Part shown: piece by piece, positions 25,680-37,047 of the stretch
Position numbering within the stretch: the first letter of the stretch is position 1
How the letters are laid out: each line of letters opens with the position of its first letter
Source of the DNA: Membranipora membranacea
Lineage: Eukaryota; Bryozoa; Gymnolaemata; Cheilostomatida; Membraniporidae
Direction of reading: 5' to 3'
Assembly (NCBI GenBank): GCA_914767715.1
Contig: OU612073.1
Coordinates: 21,390,001 to 21,454,000 of the forward strand
Length of the DNA: 64,000 nt
The notes under the pieces: model-generated
Seen by the model: the letters and a program-made list of their open reading frames with translations, nothing else
Databases searched by the model: none
Told to the model about the DNA's origin: nothing
Program-made: the position numbers and the translations under genes

Positions 25680-26045
25680 TCATCTCCTTAGTGGTAGGAA
25701 CAGAGAAGACAACTCCAAGATACATGTACAAAGTATATGTATGACAACATGAGAACAAACCTTATGATAGGAATACTCCACACTGTTAGTGTAACGATGC
25801 ACTGAGTTACTATAGTTAGATCCCACGTTATATAGCCTAAGTCTGGGCGTGTCAAAGTGAATATCTAAGTTAGCTTGCACTGTGCTGTGGCACAGATTTC
25901 CTCGTTTTCTTAAATGTGTTACAAACAGCTCTATAGTAGCAGGAGAAAACTTATCTTTGATTATGTTGCTTCGGCAGAACTCATCGAGTTTCATGATAAC
26001 AGCTGTGTAGTTCTTTTTAGTACCGGCCGTCACTGAGCTCGCCAC
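25680..26045 (-). pseudogene. Tyrosine recombinase N-terminal (SAM-like) domain
   Basis: Reads TKKNYTAVIMKLDEFC, then SPATIELFVTHLRKRG and STVQANL. This is the usual core-binding domain pattern (S-T-x-K-x-Y ... F-x2-F/C ... P-x-T ... F-x2-L). The frame drifts after that and ends at 25680. Confidence 0.6.
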
Positions 26046-26258
26046 TAACTTTCCAGCTTACCTCCTCGGCTCATCAAAAATTGAGACAATACAGCAGGGT
26101 ACAGTATTTTATATAGTGGCAAAGAGATTAGACAAATTGATCCATTAATTTTAACCCAAATTTATGTCCCTCGACTATCATGAAGGAGGCTGGCTTTGTT
26201 GAACATCATTGAAGTAATTTTTTAATGGTACATGGATAATGTCTATACGGGAGGGTAT

Positions 26259-26510
26259 TTATTTCCTGTCAGCTTTGAGAAAGTTTTTACTGTCTAGGCC
26301 ATATTGTTGGTGTATAATACATGGATAGTAGAATAATCCAGCTATGAAGAGCAGCGTATACCGGGTGAAGCTGAAGGGTTGCGGTGTTTCGATAGCGCCA
26401 CCAACCATCTTCCAATTTCCATTAACCCCCATAGCCCCCATCACTACACCTCCATATCCAATAGATCCTGAGGCGTCTGTTGATATCACATGTAAGAAAG
26501 ACACTGCCAC
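26259..26510 (-). pseudogene. RNase H-like fragment of the DIRS-like element
   Basis: Reads ISTDASGSIGYGGVVMG then NGNWKMVGG, matching the TDAS-x-GYG ... W start of DIRS/Ngaro RNase H. The downstream KEL-type motif is lost or frameshifted. Confidence 0.6.
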
Positions 26511-26559
26511 AAGGCTTTATGCAAACCAGTTTATACTAAGGAATCAAACAAGGTCAATG

Positions 26560-27300
26560 AACTGACTATTTGTTATTAAAGTTATCTCCCCATACATAAA
26601 AGAAAGATACATCCGCTATACTAGAAGCGGCAATCTTGCCAAAATTGGCTTGTTCCCTTGACCTCCTCCATTGGTCGCAAACCAAGGATTTTTTCACACG
26701 ATTCAAGACCCTTATTTAACTTTTTTTTTGTACAGCAAAGGCCGCAGAGAGGTTTTGAAACGAATTGCCATCAAACTTAAAAAATACATGAGAGGCTTAG
26801 GTCTCACAGATATAAACTGCAAATATCGTGCTTTATTGCTCTTCCACAATCTAATTCTAATACAACCGAGCTGTGAATCTTTCGAACACCCAGGCCTTGT
26901 TCTTCAGTAATTTTTTTTTGGTCTAGAGATGGCTATACCTTGATGTATAAGAACTCCGAGCCTCTTTTTTTCTCAAAATAATGCAACCATATTAGTAGGA
27001 CAGTCATCACAACACATAGAAGATCTCAGCTCTTATTTATGGCTGAGAGGAGAAAAAGAAGTAGCTACTGCTAAATTACCAAGGAGATAAAACATAAAAA
27101 AACATTACCTTAAAGACTATGTGACATTTGGACAGAATTTGTTTTGTCACAGTATTGCTGACTTTATGTGTTTGGGGTCTTAAAACAAAGATATTTTTAT
27201 TAAAAAGATCACATGTGCCTTTTGTTCAGAGTGCCTAATGGAAACAACCTGTACACCATTGTTCTGGGTATAAAACTTGACTTCACAGAGATTATCACGT
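26560..27300. other. Spacer with a short repeat shared with 22620-22710
   Basis: The left boundary repeats a block also seen near 22640-22710 (AATCAAACAAGG / ACTGACTA / AAGTTATCTCC). A 79-codon plus-strand ORF at 26671-26910 has no recognisable domain. Otherwise nothing supportable. Confidence 0.4.
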
Positions 27301-27351
27301 TGAAAGTTAATTTAAAAGTCATATCACTTACTGTAATAAACAAACGATGAA

Positions 27352-27561
27352 CATCATGCTGAAAGCAAATTAATCTTTGGTACTGGTATCAGCTTGTGGC
27401 TAACCTTCTGGCAGTCTGTGAGATGGAAAATATTACGAAAGCATGAAAGAGGTGGAATATTTGACAGATTCTTAAAATTAAAAGGAGAATACAAATATGA
27501 ATCAATTCCGAGCCTAAATGCACTTTTTAGCATTGCCAGCGTTGTTTTCTCCTTTAGATAA
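27352..27561 (+). pseudogene. Best-preserved transmembrane-exon relic
   Basis: An open frame reads HHAESK, then a hydrophobic helix (LIFGTGISLWLTFWQSV), RWKILRKHERGG and a further polar tail, to TAA at 27559. The relative at 16290 has a stop where this copy continues. No clean acceptor precedes it. Confidence 0.45.
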
Positions 27562-28568
27562 TAGCACTACCAGCTATCTTTATCTCAAAACTACCATATT
27601 AATTTAATCCATTTGCACATAGCACCTTGGATTATGTTTTGTGGTGATGTGGAAACATGGAGTCAGTTGTGGAGAAGCTTTTGATAGCTGGTGGCTAGTA
27701 TGTATATATAGTAGACGTAGAGTACTATCATGACTGTGGACGACACCTCTGACTGAATGTTGTAAGTAACTCTCATACCCCCCCCCCCCAAAACAGTAGT
27801 CTTTTATTTCAACAATTTCATGGTGTCGTCTTGTTCGATTTTCGACCAACTTGAAGTATGATTACCCAGGCAGAATAGGCACCCCTCTTCTACTCCTCAT
27901 TGCCCCTGTTGGAAAACTCCATGCGCAAAGGGTTTCTTATATATGCTCAAAATTTTCAGTGATGTGTTTATTACTTGACCTATTTTATAGTCAAAAGCTG
28001 AAACATTGAGTCCGTTGTGGAGTAGCTGCTGATAAAACGTATGACTGAAGACTGGTCGCTGCAAAGGAGGTGAGTAACCCTCATATCCTTTAGACAATAA
28101 TTTGGAATTCCATAACATCATTGGGTTGACTTTGTCAATGAAGTTTCAACTCTAAACTTCTTGAGATGGAATAAATTATCTCATTTACCTGTTCAAGTCT
28201 CTTAATTATAAGCCTAATAATTATGAATGTCCTCAGCCATAGGCTAGTTTTCTAACAGTAGAAATCAGGTCAAAGTCATGATATGGTACCAACCAACTAT
28301 GTTGTCATGATAAAATTACTATCATTTTCTACATTAATTTACTAGAAATTCTTACATATGTCGAAAGATTTTCATGATCCTCAAGCCAGGCACTTCCTGA
28401 ACTCTCACATGAATCCAAAGCACTAAGTTCTTGAAAAAAGTGTAAAAATTCAAGGGAACAAAAAATATAAGTATGGGGTTCCCTGTAATAATTCAAATGG
28501 TAAGTCAAAATATCTGATGTGTCTGTGACAGTAATATTGTTTTAATTCTTTTCAGTGCATAATTACAG

Positions 28569-28702
28569 ATCAAAGTAGGCGCAGTATACTGAAAGCAGGT
28601 GGATAACTGGCACTGGTACCGGCCTTCTGCTAACCTACTGGCAGCTGGAAATAATCCATCATGAAAAGGAATAGATAGCGGAAGCAGGTCTGGAATGAGA
28701 AG
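28569..28702 (+). pseudogene. Third transmembrane-exon relic
   Basis: Bounded by an attacag acceptor and a GAAG/gtagga donor. The frame has an early TAG, then TESRWITGTGTGLLLTYWQL, and another TAG. Broken copy of the exon at 16290 and 27352. Confidence 0.45.
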
Positions 28703-29110
28703 GTAGGATAGTTTTTACAGATTTTTCAAATTTTTAGTTAGATACTATAGATATGCCTAAACCATCACTTTACAATTTCTTTTTCTGAAGCTTCCAAGAT
28801 TTTATTGTAGAGGTATTACCAAATACCCGTTTCACATTTCAAAATTTGCCACATTTTGTAGCTAGAATCAGAAAAATCTGTGATTGAAGTCAATGATTGT
28901 GGAGAAGGTAATGGAAATTGGCAGCTTATACGTAAATATATTATGACTGCAGAGAACAGTTTTGTCTGAAACGAACCACTGGATATGAGCAACTTAATCT
29001 TCCTCCACGCAGTAGTTATTCTTTGTAAGTTAACATCATAGGGTAGCTTGGCCAATGGAGTTTCAATCTCCAAACTCCTTAGAATATCCATCTCAATGCC
29101 ATTCAAATTT

Positions 29111-31055
29111 ACTTTGCAAACATTAATCATGTTGCCATAATAGGATTTCGGAACAGAAATCTGATGCATTTTAGGCTACCTGAGTTCCTCTCACTTGCTC
29201 TTCAAAATACTTACATAGCGTTATCAAAGGTAGAAAAATATCCTGTAAGATCTATCCGAAATTTTGTTTGTCTTTATAATCACATCATTTGAATTTCTAG
29301 GTGTTACCAAAGAGAGATCGGTACTGTCATGGTATGAAAACAAGACGTTTTACTCATACTCTCTTTTATTGAGGCACGGACTCGAGCTGTTGAAAAAGAG
29401 ATGATAACTAATCAATGCCTATCACGATGTTATAACTGAACTTGAACTTGAAATTGATCCAAGCTAATCTCAGCTCGCTCTGCTGGCCTTACAATCTTCA
29501 AAGGTCAAAGGTAAGAACCTAATTGCTCTAACTCCCGGAAAGGGAAAGCATCAACTGAAAAATATAAATAGGGTCAGGTAATGTGATTAGGTAGCTCTTG
29601 ACTCATTATTATTGGCCTTTGTGATTATATTTTCTTACATCAAGAATTAGGTTTTGTGTTGTATGAACAATCTCTGCAAAAGGAATCTCTAGAAATCTCT
29701 GTCGCCTCTGCACTGATCTACAAGAGAAGAATTAACTTTAGTGCATTTAGTTCGCTAATGACTTTTTTCAGATAAATAAGCCTTGTTTATTATCCTGCAC
29801 AATTTGGCTGTCAACTATCCACTGACAGCATTTCCAGCAGGTATAATTGAGCTGTAAGCATAACCTGTTGCTTGGAGTGGTACTCAAACTTTGATACCTA
29901 TTGATTGAAGTTCATGGTTGTGAGCAAAATAACAGTACAACTGAAACTGGACTGACTGCCTGTTATTGTAGGCGGAGTACATGTTCTCATCATATTGTTA
30001 TATTATTACTGCAGGTGACTTATACCAGGTTGGCAATAAGATGTTCAAGTGTATTGCATGTATACAGCAATCTCTGTAACTGTGCCATTGTAAGTACATA
30101 TAATAATATACATGACACATGACTTCATTGTTAGTTCTCTAAATTTCTTTCCAATATTTTACTTTTATTGGAATTATTATTTGACGTTTATCTGCTTAAT
30201 GTTTTTCTTTGATGACTTGCTAACTGATTAAAAGTATTTTGTGTATTAATATTGAACTATTTCTTAGACTTCCTAGTAAATTTTACAGTTATTAATTCTT
30301 ATGCTTGCCTTTTAATTAATTTTTGCCTAATATTTTTAAAATCCCCGAATTCATTTGTTTCTGGAGTAATCTTGCAAATGATTTAATTCTCCTCTATTTT
30401 AAATTTGTAGCCATCGTGTGGTCTACAACCCCATAAATGAATCCTGAACTTGAGTAAATGAGAAACTCATCAATTACCAACACTTCAATTACCAACAAGA
30501 AAGAAATGCTCATCCTTCAACAACTACAGGTAGATTTATTCTTTATTTAATAGAATGTTAGGATTTGATCCATAATTATATCCTATTATAATAAAAAGTA
30601 GATTGTATTTTAACAACACCAACTCATCATGAAGAGGCAACATCAATTCATTGTAAAAAGCTATTGCTCAAGTGCAACGTGACAATTTTCTTGAGAAATA
30701 TTATCTACGTTTTATATTTTAGACATTGTTGAATAAACGAGGCCATAAGTGGCACCTTGATCATTCTTTGTTTTGCACAATTATTATGAATATTATTATG
30801 CTAGAAGGGTTTCACTCGTCTTGGGTCTGCGTGTGCAATATTACATTATTATGCAACAACAACACTGAGTTACTAAATAAAGTTTCAGCACCATGAAAGA
30901 ATGATCATAAGTTAGGAACTATGTAATTCATCTAGGACTGCAACCCCAACTCAACAATATCCTAAACTGAAATAAGGTTCTTGTGACTTTTCCTTTATTA
31001 TCACAATATTCTGCATTTCCCTTTTCTCAAAAACTCAATCCATCATCATTTATTG
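29111..31055. other. AT-rich spacer
   Basis: No supported gene. Short ORFs on both strands have no domain or splice context. A 117-codon minus-strand ORF at 28816-29169 overlaps the repeat array edge and is probably chance. Confidence 0.4.
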
Positions 31056-31059
31056 CCTA

Positions 31060-32300
31060 CACTTACTTATGCTTGGAGTAACTCACTTCCACTTGTCAAC
31101 ATTGCTTCTGCTTGTCAACACTTACTTCCTCTTGCTTAAACTTACTTCCACTTTCCTTTACTTATTTCCACTTGTCTTTACTTGTTTCCACTTGCATTTA
31201 CTTATTTACTTATTTGCCTTCGCTAACTTTCACCCGCCTTCGCTTACTTTCACTTGCCTTCGCTTACACTTACTTTCGCTTGCCTTCACCTACTCTCACG
31301 TGCCTTCGCCTACTCCCACTTGCCTTCACTGACTTCCAATTGCCTTCATTTACTTTCATATGCTTTCCCTTACTCACACTTGCATTCGCTTCCACTTACC
31401 TATTTGCTTAGTCGCTTTTACTTGACTCCACTTACTTCAACGCACCTTCGCTTACTCTCACATTCTTTCACTTGTTTCCACTAACTTCCAATCGTTTTCG
31501 ATTACATCCACTTGTTTTCACTTACTTCCACTTGCCTTTACCTACTTCCATGTGCCTAAGCTTACTCTCACTTACTTCCACTTGCCTTGACTAACTTCCA
31601 CTTGCCTTGACTAACTTCCACTTGCCTTTACTCACTCCCACTTGCCGTTACTTCCACTTGCTTTGACTTACTTCCACTTGCCCTTACTTACTTCCACTTG
31701 CCTTTACTTACTTACATGCCTTTACTTACTCTCACTTGTCTTTACTTACTCTCACTTGCTTTAATTTACTCTCGCTTGACTATACTTACTCTCACTTGCC
31801 TTTACTTACTCTCACTTGCCTTTACTTACTCTCACTTGCCTATGATTGCTCTCACTTGCCTTTACTTACTCTCACTTGCCATTACTTACTCTCACTTGCC
31901 TTCACTTACTCTCACTTGCCCTTACTTACTTCAACTTGCTTTACTTACTTCCACTTGCCTTTTATTACTCTCAGTTGCCTTTACTTACTCTCACTTGCCT
32001 TTACTTACTTCCACTTGCCTTGACTTACTTCCAATTGCCTTGACTTACTCCCACTTGCCTTGACTTACTCCCACTTGCCGTTACTTCCACTTGCTTTGAC
32101 TTACTTCTACTTGCCTTTAATTACCCTCAGTTGCCTTTACTTACTCTCACTTGCCTTTACTTACTTCCACTTGCCTTTACTTACTTCCACTTGCCTTCAC
32201 TTACTTCCACTTACCTTCACTTACTCTCACTTGCCTTTACTTACTCTCACTTGCCTTCACTTACTTCGACTTGCCTCTTGCCTCTACTTGCCTCTGTTTG
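31060..32300. repeat. Degenerate 20-bp tandem array (ACTTGCCTTTACTTACTCTC type)
   Basis: About 1.2 kb of imperfect units that become more regular to the right. The 20-bp period keeps all three plus frames open, so the ORFs rich in L, T, S and Y are artefacts. Confidence 0.9.
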
Positions 32301-32314
32301 CTTGCCTCCATGTG

Positions 32315-33052
32315 CAAGTGGGGGCAAGTGGGGGCAAGTGGGGGCAAGTGGGGGCAAGTGGGGGCAAGTGGGGGCAAGTGGGGGCAAGTGGGGGCAAGTG
32401 GGGGCAAGTGGGGGCAAGTGGGGGGCAAGTGGGGGGCAAGTGGGGGGCAAGTGGGGGGCAAGTGGGGGGCAAGTGGGGGGCAAGTGGGGGGCAAGTGGGG
32501 GGCAAGTGGGGGGCAAGTGGGGGGCAAGTGGGGGGCAAGTGGGGGGCAAGTGGGGGGCAAGTGGGGGGCAAGTGGGGGGCAAGTGGGGGGCAAGTGGGGG
32601 GCAAGTGGGGGGCAAGTGGGGGGCAAGTGGGGGGCAAGTGGGGGGCAAGTGGGGGGCAAGTGGGGGGCAAGTGGGGGGCAAGTGGGGGGCAAGTGGGGGG
32701 CAAGTGGGGGGCAAGTGGGGGGCAAGTGGGGGGCAAGTGGGGGGCAAGTGGGGGGCAAGTGGGGGGCAAGTGGGGGGCAAGTGGGGGGCAAGTGGGGGGC
32801 AAGTGGGGGGCAAGTGGGGGGCAAGTGGGGGGCAAGTGGGGGGCAAGTGGGGGGCAAGTGGGGGGCAAGTGGGGGGCAAGTGGGGGGCAAGTGGGGGGCA
32901 AGTGGGGGGCAAGTGGGGGGCAAGTGGGGGGCAAGTGGGGGGCAAGTGGGGGGCAAGTGGGGGGCAAGTGGGGGGCAAGTGGGGGGCAAGTGGGGGGCAA
33001 GTGGGGGGCAAGTGGGGGGCAAGTGGGGGGCAAGTGGGGGGCAAGTGGGGGG
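32315..33052. repeat. G-rich 10/11-bp minisatellite, CAAGTGGGGG(G)
   Basis: Ten 10-bp units (32315-32414) are followed by 58 apparently identical 11-bp units (32415-33052). The strand is G-rich with runs of 5-6 G, giving strong G-quadruplex potential. The unit core GCAAGTG is the reverse complement of CACTTGC in the neighbouring 20-bp array. Confidence 0.97.
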
Positions 33053-33059
33053 CAAGTTC

Positions 33060-33866
33060 TTCCCCCGCATCGAATCTGGGCCACGCTGCGAAGGGCCGGG
33101 GCCCTCCTTGCGCGTCCAGCTTCCCCCGCATCGAATCTGGGCCACGCTGCGAAGGGCCGGGGCCCTCCTTGCGCGTCCAGCTTCCCCCGCATCGAATCTG
33201 GGCCACGCTGCGAAGGGCCGGGGCCCTCCTTGCGCGTCCAGCTTCCCCCGCATCGAATCTGGGCCACGCTGCGAAGGGCCGGGGCCCTCCTTGCGCGTCC
33301 AGCTTCCCCCGCATCGAATCTGGGCCACGCTGCGAAGGGCCGGGGCCCTCCTTGCGCGTCCAGCTTCCCCCGCATCGAATCTGGGCCACGCTGCGAAGGG
33401 CCGGGGCCCTCCTTGCGCGTCCAGCTTCCCCCGCATCGAATCTGGGCCACGCTGCGAAGGGCCGGGGCCCTCCTTGCGCGTCCAGCTTCCCCCGCATCGA
33501 ATCTGGGCCACGCTGCGAAGGGCCGGGGCCCTCCTTGCGCGTCCAGCTTCCCCCGCATCGAATCTGGGCCACGCTGCGAAGGGCCGGGGCCCTCCTTGCG
33601 CGTCCAGCTTCCCCCGCATCGAATCTGGGCCACGCTGCGAAGGGCCGGGGCCCTCCTTGCGCGTCCAGCTTCCCCCGCATCGAATCTGGGCCACGCTGCG
33701 AAGGGCCGGGGCCCTCCTTGCGCGTCCAGCTTCCCCCGCATCGAATCTGGGCCACGCTGCGAAGGGCCGGGGCCCTCCTTGCGCGTCCAGCTTCCCCCGC
33801 ATCGAATCTGGGCCACGCTGCGAAGGGCCGGGGCCCTCCTTGCGCGTCCAGCTTCCCCCGCATCGC
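33060..33866. repeat. GC-rich 61-bp tandem repeat, 13 identical units plus a partial
   Basis: Units start at 33060 and every 61 bp to 33792; a 14-bp partial unit starts at 33853. No variant base was seen. Each unit has the near-palindrome GGGCCGGGGCCC. Base composition is far richer in G+C than all flanking DNA. Because 61 is not a multiple of 3, frames stay open on both strands, so the 535-620-codon ORFs crossing 32.1-34.0 kb are not genes. Confidence 0.97.
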
Positions 33867-33913
33867 AAGGAATATAGGGGAATGTTTTACTCAGTATTTT
33901 CACTGAAATCTTT

Positions 33914-34314
33914 TCAAAACCAGATACTAGACATGTATTTTTTACAGTCTGATGGCGTCATATTTGGAATTGGGTTCTTTTTCGATTTTGTGAGATGGTC
34001 AATTCTGGCTTGAAGAGTTGGTAATTTACTAGTCAAACATCTGTGATAGTAGTGAAGTGTATGTACAAAGTCTCTGAATTTAGGTCTGACACTGAATCTG
34101 AACACCTTTTCGGATTGACATTCAAAGCATCCCATAACAGCTTTGTATTATGTGAGTCACTATTTTTGACTAGGTCCTCCATGTGCAATTTCTTTTTCTT
34201 ACAGATCAAGTTTGTCACTAGCTCTCTTTTGATGCGATTGTTAACCAAATCCTTCCCTGATTTGAACGTATTACGCAACTTCATCTCCCTTCTTACTTCA
34301 TCATCCATCCACAC
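33914..34314 (-). pseudogene. LINE ORF2 linker before the reverse transcriptase
   Basis: WMDDEVRREMKLRN, KLLWDALNV and HFTTITDV are the usual W-x-D-E-x3-M-x2-RN and FTxI motifs between endonuclease and RT. A frameshift near 34035 moves the frame. Sequence then ends at the satellite. Confidence 0.65.
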
Positions 34315-34346
34315 TGGGAGAATTTTTTACTTTACAAATCTGGATT

Positions 34347-35130
34347 TTACTTTAACAAGTGGTTGACAAGTTCCACGAAGTTTTGACTGAAGTTGTTTAA
34401 CATCATGTCTAGATCATTTTGCATCAAAATTTTGTTCCAGTCAACATTTCCAAAAACTCTGCGGATGTTAACATCTGTGAAATGACTATAATCATTGTAT
34501 GTGTTCTTTGTCCTCTCTCTAGGTACTCTAAATCCACTTCCTATAACTCTTGATGTATAAATATTGAAATTATCACTCAGCGAATAATTTTGAACTTTAG
34601 CATCACAAAACTTTTGTGGATTTGAAACATAGAGGTTATCAATCAAGGTGCTTGACCTTTCACTGACCCTGGTGTCACGTGACACAAGCTGAGTCAGTGA
34701 AAATTGGGAAACAATACTTCTGAACCAGTTTTTCTTTACTTTTTCGTCATTTAGGTTGATATTAAAGTCACCCATGATGATGACATCATTTGATATATCA
34801 AAACAATTGTCAATGTGTCTCAAAAAGTCGTCCTCGTTCCAAGAAACTGGTTTAGATGGAGGCCTGTAAACAAAACAGACAACAAATTTTCTCTGATAAT
34901 CTGGTTTGACAACTAAACTTAAGCTTCAGGCATGGACTGATCAAGTGATGGTAAAAGTTCATATTTTATGTAAGTTTTAATATAGCATAGAAGACCTCCA
35001 CCAGCCTTCTCAGGTCTGTCATTCCGAATCATATCGTATCCAGCAACGGTCTAAAAATTGTTCTTTTCGTTCTGTTTCATGAAAGTCTCAGTTAAACAAA
35101 TAATGGGAAAATCTTCACTGACTGACTTCA
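34347..35130 (-). pseudogene. LINE ORF2 APE-type endonuclease, broken
   Basis: Minus-strand pieces read FPIICLTETFM, RPEKAGGGLLCYI, CFVYRPPSKP, VIIMGDFNINLN and TLIDNLYVSNP. These are the ordered LTET, GGG, YRPP, GDFN and ID motifs of LINE endonucleases. Stops near 35055 and 34920 break the frame. Confidence 0.8.
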
Positions 35131-36101
35131 CTGACTTTGTACTTGCTCCTTCAGTTCTGCATCAATGACATCCATTGGCACACCTTTCAGCATAGCCACA
35201 TTGACAGTAAATGGTTAATGGTCTTCCTAACATGGGAATCCCAAAATGTTTTTGTTTTCCATTTCTTTATCATAGCAGTAGATTCCATTTGGATCATAAT
35301 ACGTTGAGTGTCTGAGGTAAATTGTATGGACTAATTTTTTTGATAAGATTGGGTCCATATTCCTCGTTTATTGTCCTTCTCAGTAGGTCATGAGAGAATC
35401 CTGTAAATGCCTGTGATGTTTTCTGGGTAGTAATACAGAGTTTTTTACACCTAAAGAACTCATTTTTTCTTGAGCAATGTGACCAGGGTCAGTTATTAAA
35501 TAACAAAGTACTGTGTTCTAACTTGTAAAATTTACTAACTCTAACCTGGCCTTTGAGCCTCATATTTTGTAGTTATCTTATCTTACCTCTAGCATTATCT
35601 AGGTACCTTAAAGCGGGTTATGCTAATTTACTTATCTAGTCAGTTTGCGGATTCTTCTCGATCCTATTATTCTAAATAACTGAAGAGACAAGTCGTCTTT
35701 TCACAATTCCCACCCTCCCGCCCTCCCGCCCTAAAGTACTACATTTTGTTATTATATTTCTCAGTGTGTGATAGGTGACTTGGGTGCATGTGTGGTTGGT
35801 GCTAAATTTTCCTTTTCTAAAGTAGCGAGGCCGAATTTCCTCCTATAAAGTTTTTGCCCTGCCCATGCTGTTCTCCAGCAACTAACTGTACTTACCTTAA
35901 CATTTTATTTCTAACTTATTGGGGGTTAACCAGGAAATGGCATATTAGTCGCCCCCCTCCTATAGGGGAGCCCCCGCTATATTGTTAATCATTGAGGTAA
36001 GAAAAAATAACTATGTTGTTATGTGGTTTGAATTCTGTAGTATTCTTGCTTTTCTCTGTGTTACTTTGAGGTGATGGGGTAGGTGGGTGTCTTAGGCGAT
36101 T

Positions 36102-36674
36102 TCATTTGGTCTTGTTGGTGGGTGGTGATTTAACTTTGGAGTTGTCAACATCTTGCCATACATTGTGATTTGTTGTGGGAAAAAATTCCATTAAATTGGT
36201 CTGTGGTTGTGATGTTGTGGCGGAATCAGATTGTTGATTGTTGTTTACATTATTTTGAAATTCCAATCTACTCTTGTTTCTACTACTCAGCCAATCTGTC
36301 AGCGCAGTGAACTCCCATTTTAAATGCTGACGGATAGCATCTTCTGCCTTGGCTAACCCGTTTAGAATGATGTCTTGCTTTTCACTCATTTGTGTTATTT
36401 TTTCCAGTAGAGTTGTTATGAGAGTTGTATCAGCACAGTGCGGCTGGTCATGCGCATTGGTATAACCACCACAAGGCTGTGAACCTGCGATGTTGTTGGT
36501 ATTGGTTGGATCATTTGGGAGTGCCGAGGTGCTTACACTAAGACATGAGAAACATCTACTGCGTCTTGCAGATTTTATACTAGATTTAGTTAGTTTTGTA
36601 GATTTGTATATTGTGTTACTTTGGTCCTCTAGAGCTGCCTTGCATTTGTCGCTGATGGTCTCGTTGCCAGACAC
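36102..36674 (-). pseudogene. LINE ORF1-like, C-terminal piece
   Basis: A 190-codon frame with a basic SARRSRCFSC patch, a probable coiled coil (TTLLEKITQMSEKQDIILNG) and an Asn/Gln/Pro-rich end. A coiled coil plus basic region suits a LINE ORF1, but the family is not recognised. Confidence 0.4.
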
Positions 36675-36693
36675 TGCAATATTAGTAGGAATA

Positions 36694-37047
36694 CTACTGA
36701 TTACCTGTTATCTGATTATCTGTTGTGTTGTACATATTAATAGTATAAATTGATGAACCGTTAGCGGAGCTGACTTTTAGAGAGGACCTTACGGCTGCTC
36801 TTGACTTGTCTCTGCTTTTTTTATCCTTGACAAGGAGGCCAAGCCCTTTAATCTTAACAGGGAGGACTTTCTTGATGATTTCGTATCTAGCCGGATCTAG
36901 ATTGATAGTGATTTGCGGGTTTTTTGAGGTACCCTTAATCTCAATGTCAGATTTTAATTGTTGTGCCCTACTGACCTTTTTTTGAATAGCTTTAAGTCTG
37001 TCGAGGTAGTAGGGTAATCCATGATCTTGTTCCTCAGACTCAATCAT
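36694..37047 (-). pseudogene. LINE ORF1-like, N-terminal piece
   Basis: A 117-codon frame with a basic, lysine-rich middle (KVLPVKIKGLGLLVKDKKSR). No domain recognised; assigned to ORF1 by position and orientation upstream of the endonuclease. A frameshift separates it from the next piece. Confidence 0.4.

Larger units (their letters stand above)
25028..26510 (-). mobile_element. Broken DIRS-like (tyrosine-recombinase) retrotransposon
   Basis: Minus-strand order is RNase H-like (26510-26259), recombinase N-terminal domain (26045-25680), then catalytic domain (25611-25028). RNase H followed by tyrosine recombinase is the layout of DIRS/Ngaro elements. Several frameshifts and stops separate the parts and no reverse-transcriptase domain was found upstream, so this is a dead partial copy. 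Confidence 0.65.
27301..29110 (+). repeat. Further diverged copies of the large repeat array (two partial units)
   Basis: Blocks from the right half of unit 3 recur: a TM-exon relic at 27352 and 28569, a GCTAGTATGTATATAT block near 27690, TGAGTAACCCTCATATCC near 28070, a CCAACTATGTTGTCATGA block near 28294 and a TTATGACTGCAGA block near 28940. The array thus predates the retroelements that now separate it from 9-21 kb. A C-run of 10 lies near 27780. Confidence 0.6.

Noticed and set aside
28816-29169. 117-codon minus-strand ORF
   Set aside because: Overlaps the repeat array in antisense and has no recognisable domain.
33060-33866. CRISPR-like direct repeats
   Set aside because: Units are directly adjacent with no variable spacers, in an intron-containing eukaryotic context.
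32060-34013. Six very long ORFs (535-620 codons) on both strands
   Set aside because: They are made of the 20-, 11- and 61-bp tandem repeats, whose periods are not multiples of three, so every frame stays open. No start context, splice pattern or domain.
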